Source: Thozetella sp. PMI_491
Lineage: Eukaryota; Ascomycota; Sordariomycetes; Chaetosphaeriales; Chaetosphaeriaceae
Assembly (NCBI GenBank): GCA_021432635.1
Contig: MU270065.1
Coordinates: 248,001-312,000, forward strand
DNA: 64,000 nucleotides
Reading direction: 5' to 3'
The translations under genes and the position numbers were made by a program. Shown in pieces: positions 50,486-63,000 of the stretch (position 1 is the stretch's first letter; every line of letters starts with the position of its first letter). The notes under the pieces were generated by a model that was not told the DNA's origin, did not search any database, and saw only the letters and a list, made by a program, of their open reading frames with translations.

Positions 50486-53002
50486 CTACAGCCACTTCAG
50501 CTTCGCCACGTGGTCTGCCTTTTTCTTGCTTTGTTTAACGTATCCCATGATGCGAAGCTCCGAAAGGCCTCTGTAGAACTGCAACAGTGCGTGTCGCTCT
50601 CCCTCCTCCGACTCATCGCCCACCACGGCTAGGAACGCTGTCCACAGATCCGAGACATTGACCAACGCACCAGCCTCGCAATACAAATGATAAAGTATAG
50701 AAGTTGCGGGGAACGTTGGGGCGACCGCCCCGTCCGTTGTCTTGCAGCAAGCACAGTTGAGGTAGTCATGGGGGCGAGAGAGGGCACGCTCCAGGACCGC
50801 GCTGGGCCGCGGGATGAAGACATCCCGGTGGGGCATCTTCGAGTCGTACGAGAAGGCCTCGTGGAGAAACTCGCCCTCCAGTCTTGCGGAAGAGATGCAA
50901 GAGAGGAGCGTCTTGATGAGGCGATCGTCAATGATGGCTGTGAATTCCTCGTCCTCTTTGCTCAAGACGGCAGAGTCCTGGCTTAGCTGCACTCTTTGGT
51001 CAACGACGGTAGCCCGAACCACTTTGTTTTGCGCTTGGTATTTGTTCCTTAGCGTCTTTCCATTGACCTTGCATTTCGCCTGGAGCATCTCAATGGCCTG
51101 CGCAGTATCGAGGAGCTCTTTGCTGATGGGAGGGAGAAACGCCTGCTCATCCTCGGGCGTTGGACCCTCCTTAGAATCCTCGATCTCATTGGCTACCCCC
51201 TTGCATAAAGCGACAACCTCATCAGGCGTGCGTTTCCTAATAGACTCAATAGCAGTCATCGCATTGCTCTCGGGACCAAGGCCTTCTTCGAGAGCCGTCA
51301 TGTACATGTCCATGAAAGACCCTGTGCCGCTAACCGTCTTCAGCAGGCGCAGTGACCACAGAAGCCGGGCAGCGCTAGACTTGATCATACCGGTTCGGTC
51401 TAGCACATCAGTGATGAGATATTCGTCATCCTCGAGGAGTGATCGAGCCTGATCGAGCCGCCCGGCTTCCACCGCGGCCTCCACGCGGGCCTTGAAGGAA
51501 CCCAAGGTCCTGATGGCTTCGAGGTGTTCAGGCTGCAGGAGCTTGCGGGTGGCATCTCTGTCCTCTGAGAGTAGCACACTAAGAGGGTTGGCGTAGAAGT
51601 GGCACATGTAGGCATACTTGGAGGCGTTAACACGATGGCATCCACCGAGAACTTTCTTGGCCAAAGGGGGTTTACCTTGAGCGAACTAACGAAAGCATGG
51701 ATACCAGCGACCTGGTCCTGCTGCCGCTCGATAAGACTGAGGAGCAATGACGGTCCTATCCTCAATGCAGCATTAGGGCTGGCGATAGAATGCTTGAAGA
51801 CGCTCTCGAGGACAGAGTTGGCCTGCACCACATCAAACTGACCCCCGTACAAATGCTGAGCCGTGACCTTGGACAGCCTGGCCTGGAACAACTCGACAGA
51901 GGTCGCAATACCGAAGAGGACCGTGAACTGGATCCTGTCTCGCCACGAGCTATTGGGTGGTTAGGAAACATCATTTCTGAGAGCATAAGCCGGGAAAACG
52001 TACCGAAACAATGCAATTAGCTCGGAGAGCAGGCCGCCGTCAAATGCCTCGCTGTCCTGGAAAGCCACGATGACTCTTTTAGAGCTCTGTGACTTGATAG
52101 AGGCATACAGTGCCTCCAAGTCGTAGTCAAGATACTTCCGGCCCTAGCAATTCGTTCAGCTCTGCACCGAGCACCGAGCAAGGAAAATCGGGATAGCTTA
52201 CGTCTTGGCCAACGGCTACCTCCCCGTCATCGTCCGACGCCTGAGTGGTTGCATCCTTGATGATTTTCTTCAGGGTGCTCTTGAGATTAGGCGCCTCGGC
52301 GGAACGTATCCGAATAAAGGTCCCCTGAGTCGCCTCCCGGAGGGTCTCCCCAAGCTGTTCAAACAAGAGGTCTTGGGAAGCGATGTTCCGGCCAGTGATG
52401 ATGAACGCGGCAGGTATTTTATCCCTTCCCGACGAGTTAGCACTCACATATAGGATCTCGCACTCGAGAGGGGGGAACCAACGTCTCTTCAAGGGCATCT
52501 CGAACGAACGTTCCAACATCCTGGAGCGTGCTGCCATTTGCTTCCCTCAAGACATGCTATACACAGCATTAGTTTTCGCCCGTCTACGAGATGTTATACA
52601 ATAGCCAAGCTTGAAGGAGAAGGAGAAAAGAAGAAAAAGGGAATGACCCACTTGGATTCGAGAGTCGATGCTCGACCAAGTGTCGTTGAAGAGCTCCTCG
52701 CGGAGACGGACACAGTCCTGGCTCTCGGTCCCCTGAAATAGAGGGACGAAATGTGAGGCGGCCGGGTGGGAGTCAGTAGTAGGAGCTTTGCTCTTTTTCG
52801 CTGAGAGCTTTCTCTTTTTGGATGGCCGACGCTCAGCTTGTTCTGCGTACTCTAAAGGGTCGAAAACGTAGGCAGTCTAGCTCGCGTTAGCTTTCAGGGT
52901 CGTTTTTATATTTTGAGACCGAAACGGTTTTGTGGAGCATTTCACCTTGTGGTCGTCATCTTGGAATATTTCCGGGGTTTTCTCTGTTTCCTCATCCGAC
53001 AT
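50486..53002 (-). CDS. ORC3: Origin recognition complex subunit 3
   Basis: Part of the six-subunit ORC that marks replication origins and loads Mcm2-7. There are seven exons: 53002-52946, 52876-52652, 52556-52483, 52424-52202, 52143-52004, 51949-51676 and 51616-50486, giving 707 aa. The disordered basic N-terminus (ERRPSKKRKLSAKKSK) is followed by the AAA-like domain without Walker residues: IPAAFIITGRNIASQDLLFEQL, then GRKYLDYDLEALYAS and VIVAFQDSEAFD...LSELIALF. The central insert is helical, and the C-terminal winged helix ends LLQFYRGLSELRIMGYVKQS. The third intron uses a weaker donor (GTTGGT) with a GCTAAC branch and AAG acceptor. It is the only choice that keeps frame between EET and DKIPAAF. 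The other introns have ordinary signals. Confidence 0.94.
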
Positions 53003-54041
53003 GATGTCGATTCTAACTCATGGGGTTTGCGGCTTCTCTGTCCTCAGCGAGAGAGCTTGAATCTTTACGCGTTTCTGTAGCTTGAGCTAGACTGCCACAC
53101 CGCGCTCGCACGTGCCTGCCTGCAAGTACTCTCTGCTGCGCCACATATGTGTGGCTGGGCATGGTGCCTGGTCTTGACAAGTCAGGAGAAAAAAACAAGA
53201 CACGCCAGGTCATGCGGCAGCGATGAGGGGTCTCGATATGAGACGGCTCGGCAATCTTGGTTCGCCACCAGCCACCCGATTTTCTTTGCTGGGCAGCAGG
53301 ATCTAACAAGATGGCGGAGGGAAGGGAGAACAGGGAATGTCAAACTCAATAACAGGGGAAAAGCGCCATTTTAGATTCATACTACTGAGGATTGAAAATC
53401 ATGGAGGATACCTAGCAAGAGCACTTTTAGGGGAGGGAATACCTAGTCCGTACATGGCGCTCCTCCAGGTGTGCACCAAGTTTCCAGAGCCCGGTGCTCC
53501 GTTCCTCCTCCCCATTCATTGCCCCACCCTCCCACCCATCCCTCTCCCCTGGTCATCTTGTCGGGCCCTCATAAACAGCCGGTCGGTGCCGTGCCTGAGC
53601 ACGGGCTCATCGCTCAAAGATCCGATAAAAAAAGCCAGGGACCAGTTCGGTAGCAAATATCCTCCTTCTCGCGAAATAAGCCAACATGTCCACTGCCGTG
53701 GACTCTCCGTCGCTCTGTGCCGTCCTGTTGCCTTTGACCGCTCCCTAGGGCATCTTTGTACACTTGGGTCTCAAGGATCCTCAAGGAAAAGTGAGAAAAA
53801 AGAAAGTAGAATCAATGCCTGTGTCTGAGCCCGAACACCCCCTGCCAAATAGCCCTCGTAGAAGGAAACCGCGAAGACGTCTCGGAAAATTTGGATGAGG
53901 TAATTTTACACAGCCAGCGATCGTGTCAAGGCAGGTTGTGCCTGTGAATAAGCGGAGATCGGCGATTCGGCTGACGAGGAGACTGTTGCCGACCCGGGGC
54001 GAACTGGCGACCCGGCCGATCTAGGCTGATGAGATATGCTC
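53003..54041. other. Intergenic region ORC3 to PWWP gene
   Basis: About 1 kb, containing the ORC3 promoter and the 3' flank of the PWWP gene. No supportable gene is seen. Confidence 0.5.
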
Positions 54042-56101
54042 TCAGGCCGTAGCCTCGACAGCCTCTGGCTCCTTCTTCTAGAATGATTACGTTAGTACAC
54101 GGTGCAGCGGCTGTTGTGGGATTGTCTCCCTACCTCGTCAGTTGCAGACGTCTCGGCTGCTGGTTCCTCAGCCTTCGACTCCTGCTTGGCGGACTCCTTA
54201 GAAGCCTCGCTGTGGTCCTTCACGCCGTTGGTCTTGGCCCCCGCTTCCTTATCCTTCGTAGCAGCGCCGTTCACCCCGTTTGCGGCCTCGGGGGGGACAT
54301 CTGCAAGGAGCTTGTTCCATTTGTCGAGCAGCACCTGGGATCGGGGCTTGAACTTGAACTCCGACTCTTTGGGGATGTTCTCCAGCTTGAGAATGGCCTT
54401 CAGGACCTTGTTGATCTTGGTGGCGCGAATAATGCTGACCTCCAGGTCAGGGAATGACTCGAGTTTACCAATGTACTCCGACATCATTTCCATCTCTTCC
54501 TCCTTGGGCTCTTGTTCTCGGGTGAGAAGGCCTTTTTGGAGTTTGTGCCGCAAGAAAAGTACCTCCTTCTACAGCTTGAGTTAGAATTTCTAGCGTAACA
54601 GAGGATATGGGTTTGAGACTTGCCTCCTTGCGTTGGTGCTTCTCTTCGGGGGTCAGTTCTGGCTCCTTGGGCGTCGCGGAATCTTTCTCCTGCTTCTTCT
54701 CTTCCGGTTCCTTTGTCTTCTTGGACTTGGGCTTCGAGCTCTTAGACTCGGAACCTGCCTTGGAAGGCTTGGGTGTGCCGTTCGCTTTAGGCGTCGAGTT
54801 CGTGGTAAGCTTGATTTTGGGCTTCTTAACCGAATCAGAGCGCTGGGGGGTCTTCGAAGCCAAGTCAGTGCCGTGCCACGTGCTCTCGCAATGTCCATTA
54901 CTCACCTCAATGTTCTCTTCCGCCTTCCGCTTCTTGGATGCCTTCTTCTCCTTGGCTGCCTCGGCCCCATCCTCACCGGCATCCGCCATCTCGACGTCCT
55001 CATCTTCCTCAGCCTCCTCCTCCTCCTCCTTCTTCTTATTCTTCTTTCCAGAGGCAGACTTGGCCTCCTTGGCCTTTTGCTTGGCCAGGAGCTCCTCCTG
55101 GAAGTCCTGTAGGACACTCTTGTAGTGTGAGATTGGGTGGTTCTCGGACGCCAATCGGTAGGCGGCCTGGAGGTCCTTGCGCATCTTGTCCATCTTCACT
55201 TCGAGAACCGTCTCGGTGTCAAGTTCGATCAGGTCAGTGTTGGAGACCCAGCCGCTGTGAGGCATGGTAGATTAGCCTTTGCTTGGAACCGGAGCCAGTC
55301 GATCTCATCGAGGAATCGCGCTTCTGGCCCTTGTAGCAGGATGGCCGCCGAAGGATGCAAAACTTACAACTCATTGGTGTGGAGGTACATAACTGGGAAA
55401 GACCTGTCGCCTACGCGTTTGCCGCCGTCCGCGAAATCGTCGCGATAGGTGCCGTCAATGCGCTTGGCCGTGACTGGGCGCGAGTCCAACAGAGCTTTGG
55501 GGAGCATGTCTTCATCGCAAATGATGGCAGGCCACTGGGGAAAGCCCTTTAGCTTGACAAAGAAGTGGTCGCCGGGCTTCGCATCAGTGTGGGTGATGCG
55601 CGCCTTGGAGGCCTTCTTGTTGAGCTTCTTGGCGCTGGCGCCACCGCCGGTCGACTTCCGGCGCGCCTTGGTCTTATCAGGAGTGGCCACCTGGCTGGCC
55701 TCGGCCTCCTTGTGAGCAGGCGCAGATTCGCCCTTGGTGGCACCCTCGGCGGCAGGCGCGGACTCGGTCGCGTCCTTCATCTCGACATCGGTAGATGTTG
55801 CTGGGATATCTGTGGATTTCTCCTTGGAAGCTGCGCGATCAATGATTAGGCTTTTAGATGCGAATGCAAGACGCGGAGGCGAGCTCTGGGCGCCGAAGGG
55901 GGAGTTAGGGGGCAAGCTCGTACTCTGCGCCTTCCCGGCCTCCTCCTTGGTGGGTCCCTCTGTGGCAGGAGCAGCAGCCTCAGGCTTCTCAGCCGGCTTG
56001 CTTTCCTTACTCGTCTCGGCTGCGGTCGCGTTGTCGGCAGGCGCGGTTGTGGTAGGAGCAGCCTCAGTGGCCGGAGCGCTGGGCTTGGTCTCGTCAGACA
56101 T
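54042..56101 (-). CDS. PWWP-domain chromatin protein with LEDGF/TFIIS-N-like C-terminal bundle
   Basis: Exons: 56101-55368, 55254-54906, 54851-54624, 54568-54134 and 54077-54042, giving 593 aa. A further probable 93-nt in-frame intron at 55831-55923 (GTACGA...CCTAAT...GCAG) would reduce it to 562 aa. After an Ala/Pro/Glu-rich N-terminus the PWWP domain starts around residue 178 (DHFFVKLKGFPQWPAIICDE) and ends at FGWVSNTDLIEL across the first listed splice. PWWP domains read H3K36 methylation and bind DNA. A Lys/Glu-rich linker with acidic runs and basic patches follows, then a helical domain (YIGKLESFPDLEVSIIRATKINKVL) resembling the LEDGF/TFIIS N-terminal bundle, and an acidic tail. This layout fits fungal Pdp3/LEDGF-like proteins. 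Intron 54569-54623 starts GCAAGT, a GC-AG intron. Intron 54852-54905 is a stop-free multiple of three. Confidence 0.9.
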
Positions 56102-57022
56102 GGCGACGGCGATGCGGTGGCGACAACTTGGAGCGTGTCCGGGCCAAAGAGACGTGAAATTCTGAAGCGAAATCGAGAAAGACACGCGTTATTCGCGTAA
56201 AATACGGCTTTGTCTATCGTGCGCGCGATGCAGGCTGTGTTGCGATGATCTGCGATGTATTGCGCAGGAGAGGCAATTGCACAATGCGCTGGCGCTTGGA
56301 AAGAGAAGAGGTTGAACCGAAGTTTTTGGTCAAGCAACGAGTGAAATAATTTGAGTGCCCACGAGGCGGGGTGGTCCGTGCGTCTTGATGGAAGCTCCTT
56401 GGCTGGCGCGCAGCGAGAATGGGAGAAGGCGAGGCAACATGCGTCAGAAAGATCCTCCGCCGCCCATGTCCACTTGTCACAACGCGAGAGTCAGCAGCCC
56501 GCCTCCCTTGGTCCGCCTCACCGACTGGCTGCCACCTCCAATTGGGAGCTCGGCATGCCATTTTCTAGCATCCCCGCCATCTACCACGCGAAGCTCAGGC
56601 CAAGGTAAACAAAGTAAACAATCCCTTCCCCCACGCCCTTGTCGTCTCTGACGTCGGGGGCCGACGCGCTCCCTGGACCACAACGAGACAAATCCGCACC
56701 CACCGACCCTAACAGTCAGCCCCGCCGCCCCCTCTCCCTCCTGGTAGCATCCCGTGAGTTGTGGATTGTTCCACGGCGCTTACCAGCTCCAGCATGGCCA
56801 ATATTGTCAGCGTCTTGGAGTCCATCATCACTTATTTGACCGCAGTGTTATCCCTTGTCATCCGTACCACGTAGTCATCCAGCACACAACGACTCCCACT
56901 GTTCTGAGAGCTGTAAGCCGCGAAGAAGTAATCGTATTATCCCTACCAAACGCCGGTATCCGTACCTACACAACACAGAGCGCTCACAAGGAGCATGGGC
57001 TAGTAATGAACCTTCGTCTCTT
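56102..57022. other. Intergenic region PWWP gene to BRR2, with a possible 26-aa ORF
   Basis: 0.9 kb holding the PWWP gene promoter and the BRR2 3' flank. On the plus strand 56794-56874 encodes a hydrophobic 26-residue peptide (MANIVSVLESIITYLTAVLS, then LVIRTT) in a good start context, preceded by a possible GTGAGT...TTACCAG leader intron. It is too short to call a gene from sequence alone. Confidence 0.4.
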
Positions 57023-60000
57023 TTACTTGTCCTCGTCATCCTCGTCCTCCTCTTCCTCCTCATCCACATCCATCCCTTCGGCCACTGTGACGCTGAAAGC
57101 CGGTTCCTGGTCCACGCCGACGTAGCTGTCTGACATCAAGAAGAGCTTGAGATCATGCTTACCGGCGGTGGGTACAGTGAACTCCAGCTTCGTGTTAAGC
57201 TTGCGCCCAATGTTGATGCGCTTAATAGCAAGGAGGGTTTTGGTAGACTCTTCGCCTACCACCAGCCACCAGCCCTCAAGCTTCTTGACCGGGTAGAATG
57301 GCGCGTGCACGGTCGCGTCAAACTCTTCGTCCTCGTCGATCTCGCGTTCAATGGCAATCTTGAGGTAAGCCGGCTCGCCCGCCCGGATCTCTTCCTCATC
57401 CTCCACTTCAAACTCAAGCGAGATATCGGGGTACTTCGAATTGGTGAAGTTAGCCGCTTGTCCCAGTTGTGCCTGCGAAAGACCCAGGTCCTTGACCAGC
57501 TCTTTGTACTGGTCGTTTTCTTCAGGGTTCATCTTCTCCATGAAGTCGAAGATATCCTTGATGTCGTACTTGTTCGCTACCTTGACAACGTCATCGTCGA
57601 AGTGAGGTATCTGCTTCAGTGGGCTGTCACGATCCCACATGGCCTGAACCACCATTTGCGACAGCTCCATCGCATTCATAGCGTTGAGGTAGCCATCTGA
57701 GGAGAGAATGTCGACGGTAGCATTAAGAAGGCTCAGGACCTTAGACACTATCGCCTCTTGGTCCTTGGCGAGATCAACTGGCAGCTGCATCCGCGAGAAA
57801 TGGGCCTGGAGGAGGACAAACGCTTTGAAGTGCGGCGAGTCATACACAGGCTGCGACATCTTGACAGGCAGACGGTCGTAGATGCGACGAAGGATGCCAT
57901 CCTCGTGCCGCCGGATCTGGATGGACTCAAACTCGGTCGCCGACGTCACGATTTCCAAAATGCCCTTTAGCTTTGTGCGCTGCGTCAGCGAGAGAAGGAA
58001 TGTCTGCATAGTGATGTATGATATGTTGTAGTAGGCAGCAATCCTGGCGGCATTTGCCGGAGCAACGGTGCCCTCGTCTTCGTCGAAGTCGATAACCTTG
58101 GACTCCGAGAGCTCCTTTAGAGTTGTCTCGACCATGTCGGAGAGGTATGCGCTGAGACCCTCGTGCGTCGCATCTGTCAAGCTGTAGAAGCTTGGATTGG
58201 CAAGAAGGCGGCGGTAGAAGTAGGTAAAGGTGGTCCAGTTAATCGCTTCATCACCCGATTCGATCATCCCGGTGCTGATCTCGGGCACAAAGGCGTCGTG
58301 GAGATAGTTATGGAGATGCGACTCGACGGGGATAGCCTCGTTGAGGAACTTCTTGTAGTATTCCCGCTTCACAGCCGGGAGCATCAAGACGCCCCTGCCC
58401 CTCCCATCTTTGGATGGCTGGATGGCTTTGCCGAACATTTGAAGAACCTCGCTGATAGGGAAGTCGACATAGCGATGCTCCCTGCCCTCAAAGTATTGCG
58501 TACCCATGACGACAACAAGATGCGCGGTGCTGTCCAGCTCCCAGCACACGTCGCGCGATGCAATGAGGACTTGGAGGGCGCCATTGCTGTAGAGATGCTT
58601 GACGATCCGCTTGTCGTACTGGCTGAGGGCCTCGTGGTAGTACCCAACACCATGAGATAGAGACTCCGCGAGAGCCTCCTCTTGCACGCGGTCCAAGAGC
58701 GGCTTGATCTGCTCGACTTCAACGTGCAGGAAGCGATCCTCATTGTCGTCTGCAACGCAGGCGGTAAGGATATCGCGAGCAGTGGCGCGCACTTGCTTGC
58801 GGTTCGGTACAAAGACGAGGGCCGGTTTGTCCGGCGACATCTGCGTGATGGCTAGATACGTCGGCTTCGCCATAGCGAGCATGAGAGAGGGGAAGTGAGG
58901 GATGGTGTAGGACTGGATATGAAGCTCAAGGGGAACGGGTCGCACGTGTGGGCTGAAGTTATAGATGTCATGCTTCTTAGCCCCAATCCACTCGCCAATA
59001 TCCCGTGCGTTCGCGAGCGAGGCACTCAGGCCGACGATTCTCATCTCGAGATCTTCGAGCTCGGTCCGAATGTAGTGCATCCGCGATACGATGACTTCGT
59101 AGATATAGCCAGTGGCATCGTCCAGCAAATGCAGCTCATCGGCAATGAAAAGCTCGACCGTCTGGATATTCTTTCTCCTCTGCCATTGCCGGGAGAGCAC
59201 GTCCCACTGCCCGGGAGTTGCAAGAATCAAGTCGCCTTGCTCTAGAAGCTTGAGATCTGTCGTAGTATCTCCTGTGAGCTTGACGATATCCTTCCCGCCC
59301 CTGAGGCCGGCGAATCGCTTCTGCCAGTCCTGCAGTTTGTTGTCGACGAGCTCCTGGAAAGGCGCGATGTACACCGCACGGCCAGATTCTTGCTTCGACC
59401 AGTGACGCAGCAGGGCGAACTCGGCGCAGACTGTCTTGCCACTACCGGTTGGGGATGCAACGAGTACGTTGTTATCGGTGGTATACAACGAGTTGAAGGT
59501 CTGCGTTTGAACCTTGTTAAACTGCTTCCAGTCGGGATACAGTTCCACGTAGTCCTTGGCCTTGAGCGCAGCAACCGGCAGAGGCTGGAGGTCCAGGAGC
59601 TCCGTGTGGGGAGGGAACCTCTCCGGAAGAATGAGCTTCTGGAATGGAACCGCCATGCGCGTCTCCGAGTGCATCCACCTGTCGGAAATGACGGAGATGA
59701 AGTAATTCGGCGGCATTGGCTCCGTGATGGGGACGGTGAATTCGACAACGTGCTCGTTCGACTCGGACTGGGCATAGTCCTTGCGGAGTACAAATTGGTC
59801 GTGAAAGAGGATGTCCTCACCATCGCAATCCTCGACAATGATCCAGAAACTCTCGGCCAAGCCGTGTATCTCGTCGTCCCACTCGAAGTTCGGGGTGATG
59901 GTGAGCTCAACACGCAGCATGGACCTCGTTATAGGCTTGGCCTGAGCGTGAACCTCGACCCGCGGGAACTTGGCCACGAGATTGCACACCGTCTTTCCGG

Positions 60001-63000
60001 CCTTGGGCATGCCCAGAAGCTCGCCCATCCGTGGTGGGTCAAGGTCGAAGTAGCTGCTAAACGGCACTTCGATCCTCTCTGCCTTCCTCACGATCTCGAT
60101 GGGGCAACTAGAAAATTGCCTGAGCGGCGACATAGTGGGCCACATGCGCTTCTCGGCCATCTTGCAGAGGTTCAGGGCCAACTTGGCCACGGACGACCAA
60201 CCCTTCTTGAGCGTGATCTCGAAGATGGCCCTGAGAATACGTCCTGCAGACTGCGTGACGTATACCATGTCCGCCATGAGGGCCAGTCCGTCCAGCTTTA
60301 ATCGAGAGATGTACGCTTGGAGGAGGACGTTGATCTTTGCGTTGGGTTCCTCGATCGTCTCCTTGATCGGAATCGGCACCTTCTGGATCAACCTAGCAAG
60401 CTCCATCTTCTCCTCCTGACGCACGGGGATGTACTTGAACTCTGCGCTCTCCGCGAAGACCCGGAAGAGTTCGATGTCATTCATCGATGGCTGGATTAGC
60501 TTGTTGTACTTGTCCATGGAGCCATGTGTGATATAGTAGTGCGAGGCGATACGGCCGAGCTCTGTGGATTGTAACTTTCCGGTCTTTTCGTCGTACTTGA
60601 CCAGGTTGGCTCTCTTCAGCACTGTGGCGGCCGAGTGTATCAAGTCGACTCTCTTCTGCTCGAGAGCGTCATCGTCCTCATACTCTGCCCCAACTTGGTA
60701 GACCACAGGAGAGCGCAGCATTCGTACAAACAGATAGGTATAGCCGAGCCATTCGACGCCCTCATCCCGACTCCTAATGTTGCCAAGTACGATCTCGGCA
60801 TTCAGATTGTCAACCAGCTTGCTGGCAAGCTGGCTCTCGATTGGCAGCTGCTGGTTGAGAAGGGAAAGGTAGTAAGGAAGCTCGCCCTGGGTGGTAATGA
60901 TGATGCCCTCGCCGTACGTGTCGAATTGGGGGCGACCGGCACGACCAAGCATCTGCAGAACATCTTGTGGGCTGAGTTCTACCCAGCTGCCTTTCTCGGG
61001 TGAGTAGACCTGAGTCCCCTTGATGATGACAGTGTGGGCCGGTAGGTTGACACCCCAAGCCAGTGTTGCTGTGCAGACAAGGACTTGAATGTGGCCAGCC
61101 GCGAAGAGATCCTCTACATCGCTACGATCTGCACGGCTCATGCCGGCATGGTGGATACCAAAGCCGTAGGGCAAGATGTCCTTCAGGTCGGTGTTGTTGG
61201 CCGAGTTCGCCGCCTCGCTTAGAACTTCACGGGTTCCGGCGTCATGCTTCAGGATCTGGTTGATGGTGTCCAGCTCAAGCGCCTTGTCTCGGATGTACTT
61301 GGCCGTCTTTGCTGTCTCCTTTCGCGAGTGCACAAACACCAGCATCTGGTTGCGGTTGGTCCCGACATGCTCGATGACCTTGTGGTAAGTGATATCATTC
61401 ATCGTCTTAAGCTGCTTGATCGGCTTCTTGTCGGTAACGCCAATGAATTCCTGGCGAAGGGGACAGGGACGGAATGTACCGTCGAAATGGAAGAGGCCAG
61501 TCTTGGGGTCGACACGAAGGAAGCTAGCCACATCCCGATAATTGGGTAGCGTCGCAGACAGTCCGACGATCCGCACGGGCTCGCCGGTCGCCTCCGTCTT
61601 CCTGATCGTCCTGCTGACAATGCTCTCAAGGACAGGGCCACGATCGTCATGAAGCAGATGGATCTCGTCGATGATTATGAGACGGACCAAATTGGTGTAT
61701 GACAAGTCGGTAGCCTTGCGAGTGATCACGTCCCACTTCTCCGGGGTAGTAACAATGATCTGTGTCTCTGCGATCTGCTGCTTGGTGAGCTGTCGATCAC
61801 CCGTCAGCTCCGACACCCTGATGCCGAAAGGCTCTAGCCGCTTGCCAAAGTTTCCGACCTGCTCCTGGACAAGGGCCTTGAGCGGGGCAATGTAAACAAT
61901 CTTGAAGGCATCCAGGTCCACCTCGCCGGTCTTCGGGTCTCGGTTCTTGCCGATTTCTCGCAAGATGGTGAGCATTGCAACGTTTGTCTTGCCACTGCCT
62001 GTGGGAGCACAGATGAGCATGTTCCCATCGTCCCCAAACGCGCTGGGGTAGCATTTGGACTGAATCTTGTTCAGAGACTTCGCAGTGCTGAAGGGGATTT
62101 GCGCCCACTCAGGCATGTCGGTGATGGGCACATTCTGGTCGCTGGGATCATTGCGCTTCTGGGGCGGAGGTACATGGATCTCCTCGTACCCCTTGAAGGT
62201 CCGCTTTTTAGAGCCCTCTGGTAACCGGAACTTGGAATTGGTCATCAAGTGGTTTCCCTGGTCGAAGATGAGGTTCTCGAGATTGATCACCTTGCGGGGC
62301 TGCAGGCCGCCTCGCAGTTGGCCCTCGGCGCGCTCCTCCTTGACATCCGGATTGCCAAAGGCCTCCGAGTCGACATCCATCTTGATCTCCATCTTGCCCT
62401 TCTTACGGTCTGCCGCGCTTTTGCCATGAAGCTCGTCTAGGATCCAGCCCAGACCTTCTGAGGACATCTCCCTTTCAATGGTGGCGCGTTTTTCGTCATC
62501 TTCTGCTCTCGCCAGGTCGGTGAGCCAGACAATCTTTTCTCTGTTTTCGATGAGAAGTTGGACGACCTCGTGGTGCTCATAATCGAAGAGCTCCATCAGA
62601 TTGTTTTCGATATCGCGGAGGTCCTTCTCCTCTCCACCCTCGTCGGGTTCCGCTTTGAGGATCCGTAGCGCCTCGTTGGTCTTGTCTTGCTGAATGACGG
62701 CATCTGAATATAACTTGCCTATTCGGCGCTGCAACCAGTATGCGTCTATCTCTCTGGCCGGGATGTGATGATCATCGTCCTTCTTGCTCCGTTTGGTGGC
62801 CGGGCCAGAGTCAATTATCATGGCATCTCCGTCAGCGAGTCCGGCGCCTTCTTCGTCCCGGTCTTCGCCAGCGTCGCCTCCTCTTGCGACTTCCTCGAGA
62901 TCTGGCCGGTCTTCCTCGTCGGCCTCTTCGTCCTCTTCGTCCGAGGATGCCTCTCGCACTTCGTCGATCATGCCGTCTTCCTCGTCTTCGTCGCCGAAGT

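Noticed and set aside
50235-50576. 113-aa plus-strand ORF overlapping the end of ORC3
   Set aside because: It overlaps the well-supported ORC3 C-terminus on the other strand and has no family features.
52127-52537. Reading the ORC3 segment without the 58-nt third intron
   Set aside because: The open frame running through 52425-52482 has the wrong phase for the upstream HVLREANGSTLQDVG exon and inserts non-family sequence before IPAAFIITG.
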